This document shows positions 53,478 through 62,087 of a DNA stretch of 64,000 bases, piece by piece (within the stretch, counting starts at the first letter, position 1; every line of letters begins with the position of its first letter). This DNA comes from JBCBRD01 sp039819785 (GTDB taxonomy: Bacteria; Pseudomonadota; Alphaproteobacteria; Rhizobiales; Hyphomicrobiaceae). The stretch covers positions 62,001-126,000 of the forward strand of contig JBCBRH010000006.1 of assembly GCA_039819785.1 (NCBI GenBank), written 5' to 3'. Under the pieces are notes generated by a model. That model searched no databases. It was not told where the DNA came from and was given only the letters and a program-made list of their open reading frames with translations. Position numbers and translations under genes: made by a program.

Positions 53478-54596
53478 CTAGTCTTCGATCCTGAGAGGGC
53501 CCGCACCACCAGTAGCTGCGGCATCGGCTGCAGACCCATCAGCCTTGCTCAGCCCCACACCACCATTGCCGATCGCATTCAGCGAACCATTCGTGTCCGT
53601 TGCACCTGGAAGCTCTAACACGCCCTTGTGCCACAGATACCCGGCAACACCGGCGGCCAGCACAACCACAAAAGCGAATGTCAGAGCCATCATCTTCAAA
53701 AAGCCAGGCCCTTTCGGCTTTTCGAATTCGTCTATGATGTCCGTGTCGGCATCTTCGTCTTCATCCTCATCGCGCTGAACCCAGCGCGTCGGCTGAATAT
53801 GCAGGTCCTCAGGATCATTCACGTTAATCGGGATCAGCGTGATGTTGTCCTGGTTTGGCGATTTGCGATCCAGAACCGCCCGCACGAGATGGTCGGCCAA
53901 TCGGTCGGGTCCAGCAGAATCAGACTTGCGGATAATCGAGGCGATGTCATTCCCGCTCAGCGTCTCAAGACCATCGCTGGCAACAACAATCCAGTCACCC
54001 GATTTCAATTTGACCGGCTCGGCACGAACTTCACGCAGTGCAATCGGCTCCCCGGTCAGAGCGGACCGGAGCGTCCTGCGTCGCGGGGAGCTTTCAGCTT
54101 CAGATCTCGAAATGACATTGGCATCAGCCTGTTTGTCGAGCAAAGCCCCGAACGAGTGGTCCTCATTCAGCCGATGCAAACTGCCGTTGCGGTACAACAG
54201 CAACGCTGAATCGCCAACACTCACCCACCGCAACCCATCCGGGTCAACGAAGGCAGCAATCAACGTGCAGCCCATACCTTTAAGGTCGGGGTTGTCGGCA
54301 ATCGCATCGCTCAACGCCTTGTTTCCGGCATCAAGCGAGCGATCCAGTCGTTGGGCAATCGTCCCGCCAGCCGTTCCAAACGAAGTCAGGTAGGCTTCAG
54401 CAGCACTCTTGCTGGCGACTTCGCCGGAGACGTGTCCGCCCATGCCATCGCACAAGACCGCGAGCACGCCTTCGGACACATCTTCGCCGTTGCCAAGGCG
54501 GAGCTTTAAGACCCGACCATAATCCTCCTGGTAGGGTCGGTCACCTTGGCTGTCACGTGTAGCAAACCGGTAGTCGAGTTTATTCTTGCCCATCAT
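53478..54596 (-). CDS. membrane-anchored PP2C-type Ser/Thr phosphatase
   Basis: The product (372 residues from ATG 54596) has the PP2C metal and catalytic motifs QEDYGRV, AVLCDGMGGHVSGEVAS, VGDSALLLYRNG, VVASDGLETL and QDNITLI. An acidic stretch (DEDEDEDADTDIID) precedes a transmembrane helix near the C-terminus (MMALTFAFVVVLAAGVAGYL), then a Gly/Ala-rich tail outside the cytoplasm. It would reverse the kinase action. Its start lies inside the last codons of the upstream FHA gene, so the two are translationally coupled. Confidence 0.9.
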   Translation of the reverse strand: MMGKNKLDYRFATRDSQGDRPYQEDYGRVLKLRLGNGEDVSEGVLAVLCDGMGGHVSGEVASKSAAEAYLTSFGTAGGTIAQRLDRSLDAGNKALSDAIADNPDLKGMGCTLIAAFVDPDGLRWVSVGDSALLLYRNGSLHRLNEDHSFGALLDKQADANVISRSEAESSPRRRTLRSALTGEPIALREVRAEPVKLKSGDWIVVASDGLETLSGNDIASIIRKSDSAGPDRLADHLVRAVLDRKSPNQDNITLIPINVNDPEDLHIQPTRWVQRDEDEDEDADTDIIDEFEKPKGPGFLKMMALTFAFVVVLAAGVAGYLWHKGVLELPGATDTNGSLNAIGNGGVGLSKADGSAADAAATGGAGPLRIED

Positions 54597-55263
54597 CGGC
54601 CAGCCAATCGAAATCTGGACCGCACAGCGCAACGAACATAACCGTCGTATCGCCGATTTGAATGGTGTCGCGGTCCGCGATTTCCTTCGGCATCATAACG
54701 GGTTCGCCATTGTGCCGAACGATGTTGGACTTGCCGTTGTCACGCACGAAGAACTTGCGTTGCCCTTCATCGTAAAGAATGTAGGCATGTGCATCGCGGG
54801 AAATCCGCTGGTCGCCGAAGTCCAACGAAATCCGCTGCTCTTCACCACGGCCAACTGAGTTCTGCCCGTAGTAGATGGGACGGCCCTGACCGCGACCTGC
54901 CCCTTTGAGCACGACGAGCCAGCCAACCAGCGGACCAAGCTCACTGCCGGGATCAGAGCTTTCAACGCCGACGGGTACAAACAGCGTATGACCGTCATCG
55001 TCACCGTCGGATGAGCCTCCGCCCGTTCCTTCATGCCCCGAAGGAATGCTCACTTCGGTGCTTGCAATCCCGATGACCTTTGCACCGACATCATCGCGTC
55101 CTGGCATAATTGTCGTATCCTTTTCCGGATCATCTCCACGCATCACGATACGTGTCGGTTCATCGCCACCCATATCCAAGTTCCTTTGTCTTACCTTCGC
55201 TGTATCAACATCGTCCGTTGTATTGTCTTTGTCGTTTTCTGTTCCAATGGTCATCATGGTCAA
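54580..55263 (-). CDS. small FHA-domain protein with Asp/Thr-rich N-terminal tail
   Basis: The 227-residue product has an unordered acidic N-terminus of about 105 residues holding two candidate phospho-acceptor threonine motifs (DEPTRIVMRGD and KDTTIMPGRD). An FHA domain (about 115-215) follows, with QNSVGRGEEQRI, QRISRDAHAYILYD and DTIQIGDTTVMF. The layout recalls mycobacterial GarA/Rv1827, where a phosphorylated N-terminal Thr binds the FHA domain of the same protein. Whether that applies here is inference. Its end overlaps the PP2C gene by 17 bases. Confidence 0.85.
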   Translation of the reverse strand: MTMMTIGTENDKDNTTDDVDTAKVRQRNLDMGGDEPTRIVMRGDDPEKDTTIMPGRDDVGAKVIGIASTEVSIPSGHEGTGGGSSDGDDDGHTLFVPVGVESSDPGSELGPLVGWLVVLKGAGRGQGRPIYYGQNSVGRGEEQRISLDFGDQRISRDAHAYILYDEGQRKFFVRDNGKSNIVRHNGEPVMMPKEIADRDTIQIGDTTVMFVALCGPDFDWLADDGQE

Positions 55264-55386
55264 AACTCCCTTAGGGTTTCAGTCCCGGTTTCCGTTTGCC
55301 TTTCTCACGATGACCTGTCCCATCTTTAGGCCTTCACCTCGGGCATATTGCAATCGCAAGAGCCTCGAGACGTGCAATTGCGTTAA

Positions 55387-57144
55387 TCAGCTGGCAGCCA
55401 CGTAGCGCAATCTCACTTCTCCAAGCTCAATAGTATCTCCATCATTTAGCTTCGTTTGGCTGCACCGCACGTTATTGACAACAATCCCATTCTTCGTTCC
55501 AAGATCGCGAATTGAGAATTGCCCTTCAGAATCTTGGACAATAACTGCGTGTTGCCGGTGCACGGAATGGTTCGCAATGCAAATATCATTGTCGCGATGC
55601 CGCCCGATCCGAACGTTGGTGGCGGTGATCGGGGCACGCGTTTCATCCGAATCCAAAAACTCGAGATAGGCGTAAGATGAGCCCGACGAAGGCTCGGCCA
55701 TGGGATGGGTGTTACCATCTGCTCCGGGCACAACCACGTCTTCGGTTCCACCGATGCCCATCAGCACTGTTTCGTTCCCAGCCCCAACCTGGATCGCCGC
55801 TGGATCGGGCACGATATTCGGGGTCGGATCAAAATCGCCGTATGCCATGTCGTCTTGAAGACCATCATCACGTTTGGGTCGCATTAGAACAATCGCACCC
55901 AATGCGCACAAGCCAACAATCGCGACGAGCGCGGAGGCTGCCGGAAAGGGATTATCACCAGCCCACGTCACCGGATCTTCAAGAAAGGCATCAAGTTGTG
56001 AGACCTCCTCATCCTCGACAGCTTCGTCATCATCGTACGCTGAAGAATCATCGGGGTCTGAAGCGTCATCATCAACGGCCTGGCTCGACGTATCTGTTTC
56101 ATTTGCATCAGCCACTTCCGTGAAACGTCGTGTCCCACGCACCGGAATATCAGCAAGTTGAACCGAACGGCCATTTGAAAGCCCAACCGTGGCATCAACG
56201 GTATCCCCACCACCCAGCGCCGACGTGATCTCTGCCGAACCACCATTCTCGATATAGTGGTAGAAGTTGTTGATGTAGCCATCAGATAAAACGCGGTTGG
56301 CACCCGCATCTTCGAAAAGGCCATTGGTCCGTTCAGCCAAGGAGCGCAGCACCGTCAAGCCGTCCTTGATCGTTTCATCAACACGGTTGTCAGTGAACGC
56401 AATGGAGAAGATTGGAATATTAAGCCGCAAAGACTTTTCAATAATCGTATCTTCGTTGACGGCATCATTGCCCGTCGATCCATCACCTAGCAGAACGATC
56501 GTGCGCCGCGCCGCATCGACATTCGACAGGTCTTCCAAGGATTGATCGAGTGCGGTGAAAAGTGAAGTTGTGGATTCCCGGGCCCGCCGCCGGTCAAGTG
56601 CCTTTTGCAATTGATCCTGCGGTTCACCAAACCGCACCACCCTGGTCAGATCATCAGAAAATGAATACAGCGCGAATTTCCGCTTCCCAATCGGGTTAAC
56701 AAGCCGTTGGATTTCCCGTGCGCTGTTATTGGGGTGAGACTTTCCCCCGGTCTGCATAAGAAACAGAACAGCCGAAGCTTTCACCCGCGGCTCAAACGCG
56801 ATGAAGTTGAACGCCAGGTCGCGGCCAGACGATGAAAGCTTAATCTCGTTTTGCTTGATCGCCGCTCGTGACAAAGCCCGCAACTCACATGCCCCATTGA
56901 CGGATGCAGGTCGCCCAGCAGCATCACTCGAACACCACATGGCGACATCGCCTGCAGCCAGCGCGCTGTTGCTCAAGGGGACAAAAGGATGAAAGACAGC
57001 GCTCAGCACGAGCGCGAGCAGACAGGTCGTGACCCGCACACCCTGTGCGGCGCGTGCCCGGTCATGCCCACCCGGTGAGACTCCAGCACAGCCTGACCCA
57101 GGCCAGCGTGCCCCAGCAAGAAAACCATTCAGTCTTCGCAACAT
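55387..57144 (-). CDS. membrane protein with vWA-like periplasmic domain and cytoplasmic FHA domain
   Basis: The 585-residue product has an N-terminal hydrophobic segment (about 40-62), a von Willebrand A-like domain (about 120-310: KFALYSFSDDLTRVVRFG, RRTIVLLGDGSTGND, IPIFSIAFTDN), and an acidic Asp/Ser linker. A transmembrane helix (about 400-420) and a C-terminal FHA domain (about 505-580) follow. The MIDAS DxSxS of the vWA part is replaced by QTGGKSH, so metal binding is probably lost. The FHA domain (NVRIGRHRDNDIC, SVHRQHAVIV, IELGEVRLRYVAAS) is closely related to that of the MMPL transporter. It is the first gene of the minus-strand signalling group. Confidence 0.86.
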   Translation of the reverse strand: MLRRLNGFLAGARWPGSGCAGVSPGGHDRARAAQGVRVTTCLLALVLSAVFHPFVPLSNSALAAGDVAMWCSSDAAGRPASVNGACELRALSRAAIKQNEIKLSSSGRDLAFNFIAFEPRVKASAVLFLMQTGGKSHPNNSAREIQRLVNPIGKRKFALYSFSDDLTRVVRFGEPQDQLQKALDRRRARESTTSLFTALDQSLEDLSNVDAARRTIVLLGDGSTGNDAVNEDTIIEKSLRLNIPIFSIAFTDNRVDETIKDGLTVLRSLAERTNGLFEDAGANRVLSDGYINNFYHYIENGGSAEITSALGGGDTVDATVGLSNGRSVQLADIPVRGTRRFTEVADANETDTSSQAVDDDASDPDDSSAYDDDEAVEDEEVSQLDAFLEDPVTWAGDNPFPAASALVAIVGLCALGAIVLMRPKRDDGLQDDMAYGDFDPTPNIVPDPAAIQVGAGNETVLMGIGGTEDVVVPGADGNTHPMAEPSSGSSYAYLEFLDSDETRAPITATNVRIGRHRDNDICIANHSVHRQHAVIVQDSEGQFSIRDLGTKNGIVVNNVRCSQTKLNDGDTIELGEVRLRYVAAS

Positions 57145-57591
57145 GAACTTGTCCTTCAGATCCGCTTTATAGATGGGTCAAGGCACGAAGAATTCGGTGC
57201 GAAAGCGGGACGATGCGCCGAAAAGACACCACAAAAACTAATCGAACCCGCGTCCCAAATCAATCACACACCCCTGTGCGTGCCATATTTCACTCAAGCC
57301 GTTTAACATGACCTAACCGCGACTCGCAGTTCCTGCTGAAACACCTCCATCACGACAAAGACTGGTTAACGTAAATGCCCATCACAGCCAGATTTAATGA
57401 TCGAAAAAGCAACACCTGTGCCACGAGAGACAGAAAACATCGACCGCAACCATTACGTTAGGATCAATCGCCTAAGATGGGATAAGCCGAAAACCCGTCA
57501 ATCAGACTGCAAAGCAGAAGCTTTTATGGATAAGATGATCCCAGTCACCTGAGGATCACCACCAAGGACCCAAAAGGAAGCGACGCCGGGA
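57145..57591. other. 447-bp divergent spacer between vWA-FHA and kinase genes
   Basis: Both neighbours start from this stretch, so it must hold two promoters. It is more A/T-rich than its surroundings. I see no clear consensus promoter, palindrome or small gene in it. An AAGGAAGCG site precedes the kinase start. Confidence 0.5.
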
Positions 57592-60171
57592 ATGGCCTAT
57601 CAGCACACACTGTCGAAAGGCACGGTCCTCAACGCGGAGTACCGCATTGAGCGCGTGCTCGGCTCCGGCGGGTTCGCGAACACCTATCTGGCGCGCGACC
57701 TCACGCTGAACCGCGACGTGGCCATTAAGGAATACTTCCCCAGCGACATCTCCATTCGCGTAGGCGGCAGCTCCGTCCGGGTCAAGGCGGCATCTTACGA
57801 AAGCCATTTCAAATGGGGCCTGGAACGCTTTGTCCGCGAGGCCAAAACGCTTGCCAAGTTCCGCCACCCCAACATTGTGCGTGTGTTTCGCACCTTCGAC
57901 GCCAACGAAACCGCCTACACCGTCCTCGATTTCGTCAAGGGCGCGGACATGGAGGCGTGGCTCAAAGAGCTGGGCCGCACACCCTCGCAGGTCGAACTCG
58001 ACCAGATCCTGTCACCAATCCTGGACGCGCTCGGCCTGGTCCACGACGCTGGCATCCTCCACCGGGACATTAAACCAGCCAATATTTACATCCGCTCTGA
58101 GGATCAACAGCCCGTCCTCTTGGACTTCGGCGCCGCCCGCTATGCCGTTGGCGAACTGACCGGCACGACGGCTGCAATCGTTTCGCGCGGCTACTCTCCC
58201 CATGAAGCCTACGCAACAGACAACAAGTTGCAGGGGCCATGGACCGACATTTATGGCCTGGCCGCCACCATCCATCGCGCACTCTCTGGCAAGGAACCAA
58301 CCGAATCCACACTTCGCGTCCTCGAAGACGCACTCGTTCCAGCCAGCCAACTCAAATTGGCCGATCCGACTTTCCGCGAGAATTTCCTGCACTCCATCGA
58401 TTGGGGCTTATCGGTTCTGCCAAACAACCGCCCCCGCTCGGTTGAAGAGTGGCGCGCCGAGTTGTTCCAAGGCGTCTCATCCACGAGCGGACCGGTCTCA
58501 GGCGCACGCTCGGGACCGAACAGCGGACGCAATGCCGGCCCTTCGACGTCAGAAACGCCAAGCGGTCAACGTTTCAGCCACCCCCGCACGAGCCGCCGCA
58601 AGAGCAATCAATCCGGCCCGCGCCCACCCTCCGGCCCGCCAAGCGCAGGGCGCACGCCATCAGGCCGTCCCACGGGTGAACGGCCATCGGCTGGAAACTG
58701 GGGGCTGCCGCCAGGAGCCGAGGAACCCTCACGGCCAAAACCGTCTCAATTGCGGTCCCAGACTGAGGCGCGGCGCACCAAGTCTCAAGCCTCGAAAGGC
58801 ATGATGGCCGCTGCCGCAATCGCGCTCATCGGCATCGGCGGCGTAGGGGCCTGGCAAAGCGGACTGATCGGCGGGAGCGGTGGCGGATCCGACAAAGCGG
58901 CCAGTGAACTTGCCGCCCTTGAAAAAACAAACCGCATCAACGCCGCTCAAGAGCGCGCCAAGCGCGAAGCCGCAGCAGCAGCCGAAGCCCGCGCACGTGA
59001 AGCTGAAGCCAAGGAAGCCAGAGAACGTGAGCAGCTGCGCTTGCGCCGCGAAGCCGAAGCGGCCCGGCAGCTGGCCGAAACCCGTGCCCGCGAACGCGCC
59101 GAGCGCGAAGCGGCAGCCCGCAGAGCCGAAGAACAGCGCCTGGCAGCACTTGCAGAGCAAAGGCGCATTGCTGAAGAACAAGAAGCCCTCGAGCTGGCAC
59201 AGTTGAAAGCCAAGGAAGAAGCCGAGCGCCGTCGCCTTTTGGCTGAGCAGCAAGAGCGCGAAGAGGCAGATCGCCGCCTCCGCGCACGCCAACGCGAGGC
59301 CTTGCGTCAGGAAAACCTCGCACGCGAACGAAGGCTGGCCGAGCAGCGCGCCAAGGAAGCTGCCGAACGTGAAGCAGCAGCCCGCGCCAAGCAGGAAGCC
59401 ACGCGCCTTGCGATGCTCGCCCGCGAGCGTGAACTGGAGGCTGAAAAAGCCGAAGAAGCCAGAAAAGCAAAAGCAGCCCGCGAGGCCGCAGCCAGAGCAG
59501 AAGCCGAACGCCGTGCCAGCGAAGAGGCAGCAGCAGCACAACAAGCCAGGGAACGCGCTGAAGCCGCCCGTGCAAAGGCAGAGGCGGAAGCCGAACTTGC
59601 ACGGCAGCGCGCCAAAGCGGACGCTGAAGAACGAGCACGCCTCGCAGCCTTGACCAAGCAGCCCGACGACGAACAGCGCACCGTCTGGGTTCGTGAAATC
59701 CAGACGCAGCTCAAATCAAGCCAGTGTTATGACGGCGAGATCGATGGCGCGACAGACACGGCTCAAAACAGCTTGAAAAGTTTTGAGGCAGCCGTGGTGA
59801 ACGGCTCGGAAACCGGTGGCTACCAGCCCATCAAACTCGCCAGCGCCAACGTCGGCGAGTTCAATTCCTGGTTCAAATGGTTCCGGTCGAAGCGCACGTT
59901 CAAGTGTCCATTGCTCGAAGACCGCACAGGATCAGAACGCACACCGCAAACACGAAATCGCTCGACACCGACCAGCAAGGCAACGCCAAAAACCCAGCCG
60001 CGCCCGAAAACAAAACGCGCGTCACCAAAGCAAAAACCGCGTGTCAAAACGAAAACGGTTCGCAGCAAATCGTCACCTAAGCCGAGAAAAAAGAAGGTCT
60101 ACCGCAAAAAGAAGAAATCATACTCAGCCTCAAGCAGCGGCCGTCCTGATCGCATCGGCGGTTCACGCTGA
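57592..60171 (+). CDS. transmembrane Ser/Thr kinase with long coiled coil and peptidoglycan-binding-like C-terminus
   Basis: The 859-residue product starts with a Hanks-type kinase (about 15-290: VLGSGGFANTYLARD, VAIKEYFPS, HRDIKPANIYI, DFGAARY). A Pro/Ser/Gly-rich linker (295-400) and one transmembrane helix (about 402-420) follow. A very long Ala/Arg/Glu coiled coil spans about 440-690. A small conserved unit (695-775: VREIQTQLKSSQCYDGEIDG...) resembles peptidoglycan-binding domain 1. The last 75 residues are strongly basic. The kinase would be cytoplasmic and the coiled coil periplasmic, spanning toward the cell wall. It is divergent from the FHA/PP2C genes and is the likely sensor of the system; that is inference. 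Confidence 0.9.
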   Translation: MAYQHTLSKGTVLNAEYRIERVLGSGGFANTYLARDLTLNRDVAIKEYFPSDISIRVGGSSVRVKAASYESHFKWGLERFVREAKTLAKFRHPNIVRVFRTFDANETAYTVLDFVKGADMEAWLKELGRTPSQVELDQILSPILDALGLVHDAGILHRDIKPANIYIRSEDQQPVLLDFGAARYAVGELTGTTAAIVSRGYSPHEAYATDNKLQGPWTDIYGLAATIHRALSGKEPTESTLRVLEDALVPASQLKLADPTFRENFLHSIDWGLSVLPNNRPRSVEEWRAELFQGVSSTSGPVSGARSGPNSGRNAGPSTSETPSGQRFSHPRTSRRKSNQSGPRPPSGPPSAGRTPSGRPTGERPSAGNWGLPPGAEEPSRPKPSQLRSQTEARRTKSQASKGMMAAAAIALIGIGGVGAWQSGLIGGSGGGSDKAASELAALEKTNRINAAQERAKREAAAAAEARAREAEAKEAREREQLRLRREAEAARQLAETRARERAEREAAARRAEEQRLAALAEQRRIAEEQEALELAQLKAKEEAERRRLLAEQQEREEADRRLRARQREALRQENLARERRLAEQRAKEAAEREAAARAKQEATRLAMLARERELEAEKAEEARKAKAAREAAARAEAERRASEEAAAAQQARERAEAARAKAEAEAELARQRAKADAEERARLAALTKQPDDEQRTVWVREIQTQLKSSQCYDGEIDGATDTAQNSLKSFEAAVVNGSETGGYQPIKLASANVGEFNSWFKWFRSKRTFKCPLLEDRTGSERTPQTRNRSTPTSKATPKTQPRPKTKRASPKQKPRVKTKTVRSKSSPKPRKKKVYRKKKKSYSASSSGRPDRIGGSR

Positions 60172-60225
60172 CACCCAGCTGTGCAGGCTTGGCCATATAC
60201 AATCGCGCAAAAAACCTCACCCCAC

Positions 60226-61956
60226 TTACCGCGCCACGCGACGCCCACTGCGGGTCATCATGATCCGGCGGCTAAGGATAATCACCGGGATCAGCCCCGC
60301 GGCCACCAGCACCAATGAAGGCGTCGCAGCCTGCGCCAACCGCTCGTCCGACGCCAGCCGATAAGCCTGAACCGCCAACGTGTCATAATTGAACGGCCGC
60401 ATGATCAATGTGGCAGGCAACTCCTTCATCACGTCCACAAACACCATCAGGCCGGCTGTCAAAAGACCACCTGAGATCAACGGCAGGTGGACACGCCACA
60501 ACGTCCCCATCTGCGTCTGACCGAGCGTGCGAGACGCTGCATCCATCGAGGGTGGTATTTTGCCAAGACTTGCCTCGACCGTATTCAGCGCCACCGCCAT
60601 GAACCGGATCACATAGGCAAGCACCATGGCCGCGATGGACCCCGTCAACAACAATCCCGTCGAAATGCCAAACGTCGATCGCATGAAACCATCGATGGCA
60701 TTGTCGAAGACGGCAAGCGGCAGCAAAATCCCGATCGCGATCACGGATCCTGGAACAGCGTACCCCAGGTTGGCCAAGCGGCCAGCCGCTTCACTCAACC
60801 ATCCAGGCGTCAACCGCGCCGCATAGGCAATAACCACCGCAATGATGATCGCCGTAACCGCCGCCAATGCACCCAATGTCAAAGAGTTGCCGATCAACCG
60901 CGCATAGCGTTCTGAAAACAGCTCATGCCCACCGATGATGTGCAGGTTCAACAAAACCAAAACCGGCACCAAGAACCCGAACAAAACCGGCAGCAGGCAG
61001 GCCGTAAAGGCGAGCCAGGCCCGCGCCCCGGTCAGGTTATACCGCGGCAGATCACGGACCCGCTGGCTGTTGAAATAGGACACCCGCCGCCGTTCCATCC
61101 GCTCGACAACAACCACGGTGAGGACGACCGCCAACAGCATCGTCGCCAGTTGACCTGCCGCTACAAGATCATCCATCGACAGCCATGCCCGGTAGATGCC
61201 GGTTGTGAACGTCTGCACTCCGAAGTGTGACACCGTTCCGAAATCAGCCAGCGTTTCCATCAACGCAAGCGCGACACCGCCAGCTATCGCAGGGCGCGCC
61301 AGCGGCAATGAAATCTCAATAAAGCTGCTCAACGGCGAGCGGCCAAGCGTGCGGCTCACTTCTGTATAACAGGTCGATTGCTCAAGAAACGCTGACCGCG
61401 CAAGCAAATAAACGTACGGGTAAAGCACCAGAATAAACATCACCGTCGCTCCACCTACGGAGCGCACATTTGGAAACCAGTAATCGCGCGGCCCCCACCC
61501 GGTCACCTCCCGCAATGTCGTTTGAACAAGGCCTGGATGCGAAAGCAGATCGGTATACGCATACGCTAGAATATAGGCTGGCAGGGCGAGTGGTATGATC
61601 AGCGCCCATTCGAAAAAACGCCGACCTGGAAAATCGCACATCGACACCAACCAAGCCGTCGTGGTGCCCAAAACGCCAACCCCCAGGCCGACCCCGACGA
61701 CGAGCAAAACCGTGTTGGCGAGAAAGTTCGGAAGGACGGTGCGTGACAAATGCGCAATCGTTCCATCATCAGATGAAAACACCGACAACGCGACGCTGAT
61801 GATCGGCATAACCAATAGACACGCAAAGCCCAACGCAAGGATGGCCAGCCAGCGCGACCTGCAAACAGCCCATAGGTAGGCCGTCGATCTACGCCCAAAG
61901 CCATCGTCATTACGACCGTTGTTGCGATCATCGTTTATGTTGGTCGTCTGCACCAA
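60226..61956 (-). CDS. iron(III)-type ABC transporter permease
   Basis: The 576-residue product is a two-domain binding-protein-dependent permease with about 12 membrane helices, like FbpB/SfuB. EAA loops appear in FIEISLPLARPAIAGGVALA and WRVHLPLISGGLLTAGLM. It would move iron released by the binding protein encoded at 62088-63161 across the inner membrane. The ATPase subunit is not in the window. The two genes lie on the same strand, 131 bp apart. Confidence 0.9.
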   Translation of the reverse strand: MVQTTNINDDRNNGRNDDGFGRRSTAYLWAVCRSRWLAILALGFACLLVMPIISVALSVFSSDDGTIAHLSRTVLPNFLANTVLLVVGVGLGVGVLGTTTAWLVSMCDFPGRRFFEWALIIPLALPAYILAYAYTDLLSHPGLVQTTLREVTGWGPRDYWFPNVRSVGGATVMFILVLYPYVYLLARSAFLEQSTCYTEVSRTLGRSPLSSFIEISLPLARPAIAGGVALALMETLADFGTVSHFGVQTFTTGIYRAWLSMDDLVAAGQLATMLLAVVLTVVVVERMERRRVSYFNSQRVRDLPRYNLTGARAWLAFTACLLPVLFGFLVPVLVLLNLHIIGGHELFSERYARLIGNSLTLGALAAVTAIIIAVVIAYAARLTPGWLSEAAGRLANLGYAVPGSVIAIGILLPLAVFDNAIDGFMRSTFGISTGLLLTGSIAAMVLAYVIRFMAVALNTVEASLGKIPPSMDAASRTLGQTQMGTLWRVHLPLISGGLLTAGLMVFVDVMKELPATLIMRPFNYDTLAVQAYRLASDERLAQAATPSLVLVAAGLIPVIILSRRIMMTRSGRRVAR

Positions 61957-62087
61957 GAGACTTCACCTGTCGTCAACACCGCGATCAGCTTGTCCAACCA
62001 ACAAGATGCGACGGCCAGGCTTTCACCAGACCGCCGCGTCAATCCGAGCAACTCACTCAAAATACAAGGATAGAGCTTAGCCGTTTC

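Noticed and set aside
45091..60171. A type VI secretion regulatory locus (kinase, phosphatase, FHA)
   Set aside because: No tss/tag structural genes such as sheath, VgrG, ClpV or TssM-like proteins are present in the window, and the transporter is an MMPL exporter.
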